Positions 51,547-60,462 of a stretch of 64,000 nucleotides of DNA are shown here, piece after piece; the first letter of the stretch is position 1, and each line of letters opens with the position of its first letter. Under the pieces are notes generated by a model that saw only the letters and a list, made by a program, of their open reading frames with translations, had not been told where the DNA came from and searched no databases. A program made the position numbers and the translations under genes. This DNA is from CAZHEV01 sp964531335 [NCBI: uncultured bacterium]. GTDB lineage: Bacteria > Eisenbacteria > RBG-16-71-46 > CAZHEV01. Location: assembly GCA_964531335.1 (NCBI GenBank), contig CAZHEV010000001.1, positions 13,893-77,892 on the forward strand, given 5' to 3'.

Positions 51547-53582
51547 GCCGGGGCACGGTGTTTGCGACGGGGCTTTGCCTGACGCTGGTCGTCGTTTCGC
51601 CGGGTTGGTGCTGGGGGGGGCGCGCGCGGGCGCCGTGGCTTGATAGCGCCCAGGTCGCATTGGGCAACCCCGGCGGCTCGTCCGGCACTTCGCGCGCGGG
51701 GGCGTCCGCTTCTCCGGACTCGCTGCTCTCCTATGACACGCAGGATACCGTCCGCGTTGTGGTCGCCTGGCCGGATACCGGGGTCGCGGCGGAAGACACG
51801 ACGAAGACGAAGGTGGAGATACCGTGGTTCGACAGGCTGGAGGAGGTGCCCTTGGGCGAAAAAGCGGAGAGAGCCGCGCTCAAGTCCCTTTGGGAGACCC
51901 TCGTGAGGGTGCCGGCCGTGCGCTGGGTCGGAGGCTCCGGAGCCCTGGGCGGCGTCGAGAGCGCGCCGATTCGAGGAAGACCATCACGGCGGGCGACCCT
52001 CATGGACGGTGGCGCTCCTCTGGGGGTCGACTTGAATATGATCGCGCCCGTCACGGTGGATACGGCGTTCGCGCTCTCCGGAGTCGATCTGCACGAGGAG
52101 GTCTTCATGGACGGCGCCGCCGGTTTCACGGTCGTCTCGGGCGGCAGGGCTGTGAGGAAGCGTGAGGGCTACCTGTCGCTCGGAAGGGGGGACTTCGGCA
52201 GCAAGTTCAATGATTTCAACTACGGCCAATGGAAGCCGCGGTGGTGGCTCAGGCTCGATCTTTCCGGGGCCTCATACGGAAGGGCCTCCTCCTACGAGGC
52301 TTACAAAAGAGACTCGGGAGACTTCGCCGCCGGGGCGGCGTTGGGATCGGGGATGAAGGTGACCGCGCGGGGCAGTAGATTCAAGAGTCGTGTCATAAGA
52401 TATACCGGCGACAAGACGAAGTCGACGGGCAATCGGCTCGCGCTGTCGACTGCGGGACAATGGGGAGCCGAAACGGATTGGCGTGCGCGCGCGTACTTCC
52501 TCGGCGGTCGTTACTCGTACTTCGAAAACGGTCCGGATGTGGAAGATGACCTGTGGACCGGCGCGGGCGGCTTCGACGTGTGGCCCCGCGGCCGAGGCGG
52601 AGCTCATCATTTCGCGGTGAGTTTCAGGAGGGAGTCTTTGGATAGAGGCATAGGCGCCTTCACGCCGCCCGAGGGGCTGGAGGCACAGGGGACGCCCGAA
52701 GAAGGGGCGCGCCGCTCCTCCGACCTCTCGGGGCTCTACGCGATCCGAATGGGCTCGGCGGGCTCCGGGTTGACGGCCCTGCTGAGGGTGGACCGCAAGG
52801 AGCTCTTTGGGTGGGCGCCCACGGCGGCGGTCCGCGTGAGACGGGACTTCGGCCGCGCCGGCCGGCTCGCGATACAGGGCGCCAGGTCGGCTTATATGCC
52901 GGGCTTCATGGAGATTTACGGCCCACGGGACGAGGCGGCGCGGCCCACGTGGTTCCTCGCCTCTGAAATGCAGCCCGAGATGGAGTGGAGCGCCGGCGCC
53001 GACTGGGCCGTCGACCTTGGGAAGTGGAGGGCGTCCGCAGGAGCTTTCGGGGCGAGAAGGGATGACGTGCTCGGGCCGCCTCGGGAATGGCTCGGACTGA
53101 ACGGAGAGCCGGCTCCCGCGTTGACCCGTCCTATGGCCAATCTCGGGGAGGGCTGGAGCGTCGGCGCCTGGGGACAGCTCAGATGGACTCCGGCGCGGTG
53201 GCTCGAGGCCGGGGCGCTCTACTCGGCGCAGAAGAGCGAAGTCGCGGGCGAGCGCGTACCCTTCCAACCTTCGAACAAGCTCGGGATGTGGATCGAGGGA
53301 GAGCGAAGGTACTTCGGCGGGGACATGAGGGTCGGGATCGTCCTCAGAGGGTTCTTCTATTCTTCGCAGGCCACAGACCTGGACGGCGAGACATTGCCGT
53401 CCTACGGCGTCGGTGAGGGAACGGGGTACGTCTCCATATCCGACGTGGTCTTCTTCTACCAGTTGAAGAATTTCGAGACCAGGGTCAGGCCGGGGCCCGT
53501 GCTGGACTTGGAGGCAGGAGAGTACCTGCCTCTTGCCGGGCCGGAGGCGCGCTTCGGACTGGTGTGGTACCTGCCCGAGTAG
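51543..53582 (+). CDS. TonB-dependent-receptor-like outer-membrane barrel
   Basis: A 679-residue exported protein with a signal peptide (FATGLCLTLVVVSPGWC). A plug-like domain (about 100-210) has the receptor pattern VPAVRWVGGSGALGG, IRGRPSRRATLMDGGAP and DLHEEVFMDGAAG. A long barrel follows with alternating strands and many Gly/Arg/aromatic residues, ending in RFGLVWYLPE. A recognisable TonB box is not evident. Family members take up vitamins, corrinoids or siderophores. The GTG start overlaps the S-component stop, so outer-membrane and inner-membrane uptake are coupled. It may be a reduced or divergent receptor. Confidence 0.65.
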   Translation: MSRGTVFATGLCLTLVVVSPGWCWGGRARAPWLDSAQVALGNPGGSSGTSRAGASASPDSLLSYDTQDTVRVVVAWPDTGVAAEDTTKTKVEIPWFDRLEEVPLGEKAERAALKSLWETLVRVPAVRWVGGSGALGGVESAPIRGRPSRRATLMDGGAPLGVDLNMIAPVTVDTAFALSGVDLHEEVFMDGAAGFTVVSGGRAVRKREGYLSLGRGDFGSKFNDFNYGQWKPRWWLRLDLSGASYGRASSYEAYKRDSGDFAAGAALGSGMKVTARGSRFKSRVIRYTGDKTKSTGNRLALSTAGQWGAETDWRARAYFLGGRYSYFENGPDVEDDLWTGAGGFDVWPRGRGGAHHFAVSFRRESLDRGIGAFTPPEGLEAQGTPEEGARRSSDLSGLYAIRMGSAGSGLTALLRVDRKELFGWAPTAAVRVRRDFGRAGRLAIQGARSAYMPGFMEIYGPRDEAARPTWFLASEMQPEMEWSAGADWAVDLGKWRASAGAFGARRDDVLGPPREWLGLNGEPAPALTRPMANLGEGWSVGAWGQLRWTPARWLEAGALYSAQKSEVAGERVPFQPSNKLGMWIEGERRYFGGDMRVGIVLRGFFYSSQATDLDGETLPSYGVGEGTGYVSISDVVFFYQLKNFETRVRPGPVLDLEAGEYLPLAGPEARFGLVWYLPE

Positions 53583-53632
53583 ATTTCAAGCGCGGCGGCC
53601 CCGTGGTCTCCGCCGGAGGGGGCTGACCTGGA

Positions 53633-54148
53633 TTGATTCCTCTGGAGGGGAGGGAACTGTCGGGAGCCCTGCTGTTGGGAGCGGGGCTTGTTCTGGGAGG
53701 AGCGCTGCTGTCGGCCTCGCGCTATCTCGGTGTCGAGCTGCCCGGACTTCGCGGGGGAAGGCCGCCCGCGGTCGAGCTTCGAGCGGAGGCCGGATCCGAC
53801 TCCATGCGGGCCGCTGACTCTTCGGACCGCGGCGCAGGCTCCGGTGGAGACGCAAGGGGCGGCGGCCGGAGCGAGTCTCCGGTGCCCGGGGCGGCTTCTG
53901 GGCGGAGCATCCGGGAAAGGGGAGCCAGACTGGCGCCCATAGATATCAACTCGGCGAGCCTGGCCGAGCTGCAGAAGATCGTTGGAGTGGGACCTGCCAT
54001 CGCACGGAGGATCATCGCCTTGAGGGAAGAGAAGGGCGGGCGATTCGGCGCAATGGAGGATCTTCTCGAGGTCAGGGGAATAGGGCCGGCTACTCTGGAG
54101 CGGATCAGGGCCGGCGCGGAGCTGGGCCGCCGTGGCGAAGAGCGCTAG
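53633..54148 (+). CDS. ComEA-like helix-hairpin-helix protein
   Basis: A 171-residue protein with an N-terminal membrane anchor (GALLLGAGLVLGGALLSAS), a Gly/Ser/Arg-rich linker (about 45-95) and a C-terminal tandem helix-hairpin-helix (DINSASLAELQKIVGVGPAIA, then RFGAMEDLLEVRGIGPATLERI). ComEA-type proteins bind double-stranded DNA in the periplasm during natural transformation; relatives occur without competence. Type IV pilus genes begin 570 bases downstream, which fits DNA uptake. The start is TTG; the GGAGGGGG ribosome site is somewhat far upstream. It converges with and overlaps the small minus-strand gene by 4 bases. Confidence 0.75.
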   Translation: MIPLEGRELSGALLLGAGLVLGGALLSASRYLGVELPGLRGGRPPAVELRAEAGSDSMRAADSSDRGAGSGGDARGGGRSESPVPGAASGRSIRERGARLAPIDINSASLAELQKIVGVGPAIARRIIALREEKGGRFGAMEDLLEVRGIGPATLERIRAGAELGRRGEER

Positions 54149-54471
54149 AAGACGGTCTTTCTGAAGTCTATTTCCTGCCAGGCGGACTCTTCTTCGCTCC
54201 AACGATGCAACGTCACCTTGTGGCTCTTCTCGGTTTCCGAGTAGATATACTCCTGCTGTACGTCACCGCCTATGCGCTTCGAGTAGTGCATCTTCTTATC
54301 GATTACTATCGGCTTCGAAACGCGTTGAAGCTTCATCTTGCCCATCCCGACATCGAATAGGACGGTGTCGACCGTGGTGAGCCCATCGTCCTGCGTCTCC
54401 ATGCTTCGCTCCATCGGATCCGCCTTCATGCTGATCTTGTATATCAGCTCCTCCCATCTCTCGTCGTTCAT
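54145..54471 (-). CDS. Small protein of unknown function
   Basis: A 108-residue soluble protein rich in Lys, Glu, Met and aromatic residues. No signal peptide, membrane segment or cysteine is present. The ATG has a clear GGAGG (AAAGGAGGTCCGTGA). Predicted beta strands (VDTVLFDVGMG, KMKLQRVSKPIVID, KVTLHRWSE) suggest an all-beta or beta-barrel fold. The base composition is visibly poorer in GC than the genes around it. I do not recognise the family. It converges with the ComEA-like gene and diverges from the pil operon, so it has its own promoter within 54.47-54.71 kb, which I could not identify with confidence. Confidence 0.6.
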   Translation of the reverse strand: MNDERWEELIYKISMKADPMERSMETQDDGLTTVDTVLFDVGMGKMKLQRVSKPIVIDKKMHYSKRIGGDVQQEYIYSETEKSHKVTLHRWSEEESAWQEIDFRKTVF

Positions 54472-54713
54472 TCACGGACCTCCTTTACCTGCTATTAGCT
54501 TGTCAAAGTACATGTTAACGGGATCAAGGCCCCGGCGCAAGCGGTAGGTGTCATTCTGCATGGGTGGGATTCGCATTATGCAAGGTTCCACGACCCCGGA
54601 GGGGGCCGGTCCCCGTATTGCGAGTTCTAGCGCGGTCTTAGGTCCCGCGGGCTCAGGCTCGCTTCTTGCATGAAGCCTTTTGGGCCTTTGTTTTACCAGC
54701 GAGGTGGGAGCAT

Positions 54714-56402
54714 ATGCAGGACCGAGTAGGACAGAAACTTCTCGAGGCGGAGTTCATCTCTCAGGAGATCTTCGAAGAGGCGAAGAAGCGCAAGCTGGAA
54801 AGCGGCGGGTCTTTGCTGTCGTGGATCTCGAAGCTGGGCTCGGTCGAGGAGGAGAACCTGGCGCGGTTCTTGGCCTCGCTCTACAGCGTGCAATTCGTCG
54901 ATCCGGATGAAGCGGAGATCGACGTGTCCCTCCTCGACGTGGTTCCCGCGGACGTGGCCAACCGCTTTCAGGTCATCCCGATAAAGAAATCCCGGCACAG
55001 CCTGACTGTGGCCATGGCCGACCCCAGCAACATCTTCCTGATCGACGATCTCAAGTTCATCACCGGCTACGAGATCGAGCCGGTCGTGGCCCAGGAGAGC
55101 TCAATAAAGCGCCATATCGAACGGCTCTACGGCTCTCCGGACTCGCTGGCCAACATCACGCAGGACATGCAGGCGGACGTCGACGTGGTGTCGGACGATG
55201 AGGACGAGGGCGACTCCGCCCTCGACGAGGCGAGCCAGGCCCCGGTGGTCAAGTACGTCAACCATCTGATCGCCGAGGCGATCAATACGGGAGCCAGCGA
55301 CATCCACGTGGAGCCCTATGAGAGGACGATAAGGGTGCGCTTCAGAATAGACGGGGCTCTCTGCGAGATGATCGCGCCGCCGTTCAAGATGAAGGCCGCC
55401 GTCATCTCCCGGTTGAAGATCATGGCCGAGCTGGACATCGCCGAGCGCAGGGTGCCGCAGGACGGCAGGATAAAGATCAAGGTGCGCGAGAAGACCGTTG
55501 ATATCAGGGTCTCCACCTGCCCGACCATCTTCGGCGAGAAGATGGTAATGCGGATACTCGACAGGTCCAATCTGACACTTGACTTCGAGAAGGCGGGGTT
55601 CACGGGAACGGGGTTGAAAAACTTCCTCGATGCGGTAAAGGCGCCTTACGGGATGGTTCTGGTGACCGGGCCGACAGGCAGCGGAAAGACCACAACCCTC
55701 TATACGGCCCTGTCGATGATAAACGTTCCCGAGGTGAACATAATGACCGCCGAGGACCCGGTCGAATACAACATAGAAGGCATCAACCAGGTGGCCATAA
55801 GAGACGAAATAGGGCTGGGCTTCGCGTCAGCCCTGAGGGCGTTTCTGAGGCAGGACCCCAACATAATAATGGTGGGCGAGATCAGGGACCTGGACACGGT
55901 CTCCATTGCCACAAAGGCCGCGCTCACCGGGCACCTGGTGTTGAGCACCCTGCACACGAACGACGCGCCGAGCGCCGTCAACAGGATGATTGACATGGGC
56001 GTCGAGCCTTTCCTGGTGGCCGCCTCGACGAACTTGATAATGGCCCAGCGACTGGTGAGGCGGGTCTGCCGGCGGTGCAAGGAGCCGGTCGAGTATCACA
56101 GCGAGATCGCCGCGGAGTTGGGGCTTGCCGAGGAGGAGGTCAAGGAAGGGGAGTTCTACAAGGGACGGGGCTGCATCCACTGCAACAACACGGGGTACAA
56201 GGGCAGGACCGGGCTCTACGAGGTCCTTCCCGTCACTCCGGCGATAAGGGACCTGATCCTGGACCGGGCGCCTACGAGCGAGATAAAGAGGGTCGGGGTG
56301 TCCGAGGGGATGGTCACGCTGCGGCGTGACGGATTGAACAAGTTGATGGAGGGGGTTACCTCAGCCGAAGAGGTTCTCAAAGAGACCGCGCCCGACAAGT
56401 AG
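54714..56402 (+). CDS. pilB: Type IV pilus extension ATPase PilB
   Basis: A 562-residue assembly ATPase. The N-terminal MshEN-type domain (LLEAEFISQEIFEEAKKR, residues 9-150) can bind c-di-GMP in related ATPases. The C-terminal motor has Walker A GPTGSGKTTT (about 319), the Asp box, NIIMVGEIRD (Walker B) and the zinc-like CRRC (about 451) and CIHC (about 486) pairs typical of PilB/GspE. It powers pilin polymerisation at the inner membrane. The ATG with GAGGTGGGAG is the start; a longer frame 48 bases upstream is unlikely. It is the first gene of a five-gene run, pilB-pilT-pilC-pilS-pilR. Confidence 0.93.
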   Translation: MQDRVGQKLLEAEFISQEIFEEAKKRKLESGGSLLSWISKLGSVEEENLARFLASLYSVQFVDPDEAEIDVSLLDVVPADVANRFQVIPIKKSRHSLTVAMADPSNIFLIDDLKFITGYEIEPVVAQESSIKRHIERLYGSPDSLANITQDMQADVDVVSDDEDEGDSALDEASQAPVVKYVNHLIAEAINTGASDIHVEPYERTIRVRFRIDGALCEMIAPPFKMKAAVISRLKIMAELDIAERRVPQDGRIKIKVREKTVDIRVSTCPTIFGEKMVMRILDRSNLTLDFEKAGFTGTGLKNFLDAVKAPYGMVLVTGPTGSGKTTTLYTALSMINVPEVNIMTAEDPVEYNIEGINQVAIRDEIGLGFASALRAFLRQDPNIIMVGEIRDLDTVSIATKAALTGHLVLSTLHTNDAPSAVNRMIDMGVEPFLVAASTNLIMAQRLVRRVCRRCKEPVEYHSEIAAELGLAEEEVKEGEFYKGRGCIHCNNTGYKGRTGLYEVLPVTPAIRDLILDRAPTSEIKRVGVSEGMVTLRRDGLNKLMEGVTSAEEVLKETAPDK

Positions 56403-56426
56403 ATGCCGGGCGCCGGGGGGCGTTAA

Positions 56427-57506
56427 ATGTACTCACTTCGCGATCTTCTGGAACAGATGGTGTCGAAAAAGGCCTCTGACCTGCACATCACCGTCGGAGT
56501 CCCTCCTTTGTTCCGGCTCGACGGGGAGATGCTGCCCGCGGGCGACGACAAGTTGTCGCCCCAGGCGACCACCGAGCTGGCGTACAGCGTTCTCAACGAG
56601 GAGCAGCGCAAGCGATTCGAGATGGAGAACGATCTCGACCTGTCGTTTGGAATCCAGGGGGTCAGCAGGTTCAGGGCCAACGTGTTCATGCAGCGCGGCG
56701 CGGTGGCTATGGCGGTGAGGCGGATACCCTATGAGATACTGCCCGTCGAGGAGCTGGGACTGCCGCAGGCTGCGCACGAGTTCCCCAAGAAGAACAAGGG
56801 CCTGATCCTGGTGACCGGGCCCACAGGCAGCGGCAAGTCAACCACGCTCGCCGCGATGCTGGACAGGATGAACTCCGAGAGGGCGCTGCACATAATCACG
56901 ATCGAGGACCCGATCGAATACGTGCACTCGCACAAGCGCTCGATAGTCAATCAGCGGGAGATCAATACGGACACCAAGTCTTTCCCCTCCGCGCTCAAGT
57001 ACGTCCTTCGACAGGACCCGGACGCGATCCTGGTCGGCGAGATGCGCGACCTGGAGACCATCGCGTCCGCCCTGACCATAGCCGAGACGGGTCACATAGT
57101 CTTAGCGACGTTGCACACCAACTCGGCCTCTGAAGCCGTCAACAGGATAGTGGATGTGTTCCCCTCCGAGCAGCAGCAACAGGTCCTGTGCCAGCTCGCG
57201 TTCGTCCTGGAGGGGATCCTGACCCAGCAGTTGATCCCGTGTTCGGGGGGCGCGGGGCGGGTGCTCGCGGCGGAGCTCCTGATAGCAACGCCCGCGATCA
57301 GGGCGGTTATCAGGGAGAGGAAACTGCATCAGATCTACAGCCTCATGCAGGCCGGTCAGAAGTTCGGCATGCAGACGATGAATCAGGCCCTTTTCAAGCT
57401 GTTCAGAAGAAGACTGATAACCATGGATGAGGCCCTGGGACGAAGCGCCGACGTCGCGGAGCTGCAGGGCATGATGTCCAAGACTTCGCTTTCACTGGTG
57501 AAGTAA
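56427..57506 (+). CDS. pilT: Type IV pilus retraction ATPase PilT
   Basis: A 359-residue hexameric retraction motor. It has VTGPTGSGKSTT (Walker A, about 131-138), the Asp box, LVGEMRDLETI and the PilT-specific C-terminal AIRAVIRE motif. The N-terminal KKASDLHITVGVPP is typical of the family. It sits between pilB and pilC, giving both extension and retraction, and so twitching motility or DNA uptake. Spacing is 24 bases from pilB and 21 to pilC. Confidence 0.95.
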   Translation: MYSLRDLLEQMVSKKASDLHITVGVPPLFRLDGEMLPAGDDKLSPQATTELAYSVLNEEQRKRFEMENDLDLSFGIQGVSRFRANVFMQRGAVAMAVRRIPYEILPVEELGLPQAAHEFPKKNKGLILVTGPTGSGKSTTLAAMLDRMNSERALHIITIEDPIEYVHSHKRSIVNQREINTDTKSFPSALKYVLRQDPDAILVGEMRDLETIASALTIAETGHIVLATLHTNSASEAVNRIVDVFPSEQQQQVLCQLAFVLEGILTQQLIPCSGGAGRVLAAELLIATPAIRAVIRERKLHQIYSLMQAGQKFGMQTMNQALFKLFRRRLITMDEALGRSADVAELQGMMSKTSLSLVK

Positions 57507-57527
57507 AAAGAACGTGGAGAGCCGACA

Positions 57528-58739
57528 ATGCCTACTTTTGTCTGGAAAGGTAAGACCGCGGGCGGAGAGACGGCCGCCGGCGAGCTGGTGGCCGAGAACA
57601 GGGCTCAGCTCGTTCAGATGTTGCGCAAGCGCCGCATTTCAGTCGTCAACGTCAGGGAGAAACGGAAGGGCATTGCGATTCCGCTCCTGAACAGACGATC
57701 GGTCAGCACGAAGGAGATGGCGGTGTTCACGCGCCAGTTCGCGACGATGATCGACGCGGGCCTGCCCCTGGTGCAGTGCCTGGAGACCATTTCCAAGCAG
57801 GTGGAGAACAAGTACCTCCAGGAGGTGCTGACGCAGGTGGTGGAGGACGTGGAGTCGGGTTGCACTCTGGCCGCCGCGATGGGCAAGCACAAGAAGGTTT
57901 TCAACAACCTTTACACGAACATGGTCGACGCAGGTGAGATGGGCGGGGCGCTCGACGAGATATTGGAGAGGCTGGCCGTACACATCGAGAAGGCGGAGGC
58001 GCTCAAGAGGAAAGTCAAGGGCGCCATGACATACCCGCTCGTCGTTCTGGGGGTCGCGCTCGGGGCCGCCGTCTTCATGCTCGTGTTCATCATCCCCACC
58101 TTCGCGCGCATGTTCTCCGATTTCGGAGCGGCGCTGCCGTTGCCGACGAGGATAGTGCTGGGGGTCAGTTACGTCCTGCGCACTTACTGGTGGGCCCTAG
58201 GCGCGCTGGGAGTCGGCGCCGTGGTGGGCGTGAAGAGATTCTACGGCACGCCGATCGGCAAGAGGAAGATAGACGCGTTCATGCTGAACTCCCCGATATT
58301 CGGGACCCTTCTCAGGAAAACTGCGGTCGCCAGGTTCACGAGGACGCTGGGCACATTGATAACCAGCGGCGTTCCTATCTTGACCGGATTGGAGATTACG
58401 GCGGAGACGGCCGGGAACGCCGTGGTGCGCAGCGCGGTCCTCGCGACAATGGCGGGCATCAAGGAGGGCGATACCATAGCCAAGCCGCTCAAGGCGACGG
58501 GCGTGTTTCCGCCCATGGTCGTACAGATGGTGGCGGTGGGAGAGGAGACCGGGTCTCTTGACGAGATGTTGTCGAAGATAGCGGATTTCTATGAGAGCGA
58601 GGTGGACACGGCCGTGGACAGCCTAACCGCGACCCTTGAGCCTTTGATGATAGTGCTGATGGGAGTTCTTGTCGGAGGCATGGTGGTGGCGATGTACCTG
58701 CCGATGTTCAAGCTCGTATCGGTGATAGCGACCGGGTAA
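57528..58739 (+). CDS. pilC: Type IV pilus inner-membrane platform protein PilC
   Basis: A 403-residue polytopic protein of the PilC/GspF family with two repeated domains (about 70-190 and 275-395; the first begins VFTRQFATMIDAGLPLVQCLE, the second FTRTLGTLITSGVPILTGLE) and three membrane helices. The N-terminal part (WKGKTAGGETAAGELVAENR) is cytoplasmic. It connects the PilB/PilT motors to pilin assembly. Lengths and order are normal. The ATG follows a GTGGAGAG site. Confidence 0.93.
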   Translation: MPTFVWKGKTAGGETAAGELVAENRAQLVQMLRKRRISVVNVREKRKGIAIPLLNRRSVSTKEMAVFTRQFATMIDAGLPLVQCLETISKQVENKYLQEVLTQVVEDVESGCTLAAAMGKHKKVFNNLYTNMVDAGEMGGALDEILERLAVHIEKAEALKRKVKGAMTYPLVVLGVALGAAVFMLVFIIPTFARMFSDFGAALPLPTRIVLGVSYVLRTYWWALGALGVGAVVGVKRFYGTPIGKRKIDAFMLNSPIFGTLLRKTAVARFTRTLGTLITSGVPILTGLEITAETAGNAVVRSAVLATMAGIKEGDTIAKPLKATGVFPPMVVQMVAVGEETGSLDEMLSKIADFYESEVDTAVDSLTATLEPLMIVLMGVLVGGMVVAMYLPMFKLVSVIATG

Positions 58740-58766
58740 AGAGGCCCTGGGACTGCCGGGAGAGAG

Positions 58767-60437
58767 ATGAAACTTCTTTTCTCAAAGAACGGTCTCCGAT
58801 CCGGAGATCACATTTCGCAGAGGATGGGCCTGCTGCTCATATGCAGGCTCATGCTCGCCGGCGCCGTGGTCGTCGGGGGGCGCGCGTTTCTGAGACAGGG
58901 CGGGGCGTCGCTGGTGCTGCTGTACGCGGCGGTTATGGTGCTGGTCCTGACGATGCTGTACATGTACCTGCTGCGGCGGTCTCGTCCGGCGCTTCCGCTT
59001 CTCAACGTCCAAATGGCGGCGGATCTCATCGTCGTCACGTGGCTGGTCGCCACGACGGGAGCCGTGGAGAGCCCGTTCGTCCTGCTGTACTTCGTCTCCA
59101 TAATCCCGGCCGGCTATTTCACGCTGGTAAGTGGGGGGATGGCCGCGGCCGCGGGGGCCTCCGTGGGCTTTCTGGCGGCGTCTGTAGGCCCCTCGATTAT
59201 AGGCGTTGGAAGCATCGGCGCGTCGCAGATACTTCAGAGCGGGTCGAATGTGGCCTTTTTCTTCCTGGTAGGGGCGCTGAGCGGCTACCTCGGCAGGAAC
59301 ACCAGGGCTCAGGAGCTCCGCCTGGAAAAGGCCACATTGGAGCTGAAGAGGGCGAAGCTCGATACGGACTGTATTATAAGGAACATGGGAAGCGGCCTCC
59401 TGACCGTGGACTCGTGGGGGAAGGTCGCTCATTTCAACCCCGCCGCCGCGAATATCCTCCAACTTGAACCTAGGGTCGTCAAAGGCGCCGACCTTCGCGC
59501 GTTGGACAGCCTGGGGCTTCAGCCTCTCGCAAAACTCATCAGGGAGACCCTCGGTGAGGGCCGGGAGATGCCGCGAAAGGAGCTCGAGATATCGCTGGCC
59601 ACCGGCAGGGCCATTCCGGTGGGCGTGAGCACCTCGGTCATACGAGACGAGGGAGGAAATGTCACCGGCGCGGTCGCGGTGTTCCAGGACCTCACCGAGG
59701 CCCGTGAGATGGAACAGAGGGCCCGGAGCAACGAGACGCTGGCGGCCATCGGGGAGTTGGCCTCGGGGGTGGCGCACGAGATCAGAAACTGCCTGAGCCC
59801 CATATCCGGTTCGGTGGAGGTGCTCGCCGGCGAGCTCGATGTGGACGGCGAGAACAAGCAGCTACTCAATCTTATTCACAGGGAGTCGAAGCACCTGGAG
59901 AGATTCATAGGCGAGTTGCTCGATTTCGCGCGGGTGAGGCCTCTTTCGCCCGAGGAGACCGACATCGGGGGTCTCTTGAGAGAGGCTCTGGAGGCGGTCA
60001 AGAGACACCCTTCGTTCGACCATCACCTTGCGCTCGAAGTGTCGGACGGGGACTGGGAGGGCGTGGTAATGGGGGACAGGGAGCAGCTCAGGCGCGCTTT
60101 TCTCAACTTGGGGATCAACGCGGTCGAGGCCACCCCGGAGGGGGGGAGCATCAAGGTGCGCGTTGATTTCCGCGCCGAGTCGACCCGGAGAAGAGCGGGC
60201 GCCGTTATGGTGGAGTTCTCGGACACGGGCAAAGGAATGAGTCGAGAGCAGAAGCAAAGAGTCTTCGAGCCCTTCTACACCACTAAGAAGAAGGGCTCCG
60301 GGCTTGGTCTGGCAGTAGTCAAGCAAGTAGCTGAGCGCCACGGTGGATGCGTATCCCTGGAAAGCGTGGAAGGCGAGGGAACGACCGTGAGGTTCGAAAT
60401 TCCCTGCCATGCCGTGGAAGCGCTTCGCGCGGCATAG
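58767..60437 (+). CDS. pilS: Sensor histidine kinase PilS
   Basis: A 556-residue kinase with about six N-terminal membrane helices (residues 20-175), a coiled-coil linker, a PAS domain (DTDCIIRNMGSGLLTVDSWG ... DLTEAREMEQ, about 200-315) and a HisKA/HATPase core. His337 lies in GVAHEIRN; the residue after is Cys where Pro is usual (HEIRNCL). N box NLGINAVEA, DTGKGM, FEPFYTTK and GSGLGLAVV follow. In type IV pilus loci, PilS senses pilin in the inner membrane and phosphorylates PilR to control pilA. Its 3' neighbour pilR begins 25 bases later. Confidence 0.9.
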   Translation: MKLLFSKNGLRSGDHISQRMGLLLICRLMLAGAVVVGGRAFLRQGGASLVLLYAAVMVLVLTMLYMYLLRRSRPALPLLNVQMAADLIVVTWLVATTGAVESPFVLLYFVSIIPAGYFTLVSGGMAAAAGASVGFLAASVGPSIIGVGSIGASQILQSGSNVAFFFLVGALSGYLGRNTRAQELRLEKATLELKRAKLDTDCIIRNMGSGLLTVDSWGKVAHFNPAAANILQLEPRVVKGADLRALDSLGLQPLAKLIRETLGEGREMPRKELEISLATGRAIPVGVSTSVIRDEGGNVTGAVAVFQDLTEAREMEQRARSNETLAAIGELASGVAHEIRNCLSPISGSVEVLAGELDVDGENKQLLNLIHRESKHLERFIGELLDFARVRPLSPEETDIGGLLREALEAVKRHPSFDHHLALEVSDGDWEGVVMGDREQLRRAFLNLGINAVEATPEGGSIKVRVDFRAESTRRRAGAVMVEFSDTGKGMSREQKQRVFEPFYTTKKKGSGLGLAVVKQVAERHGGCVSLESVEGEGTTVRFEIPCHAVEALRAA

Positions 60438-60462
60438 CAAGGGAGAATCCAAGGAGAGAGCT

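Noticed and set aside
54472-54713. Promoter or tRNA in the gap between the orphan gene and pilB
   Set aside because: A TTGACA on the minus strand has no matching -10 box before the ribosome site, and no tRNA-like fold was found. The gap holds only GC-rich inverted repeats of uncertain meaning.
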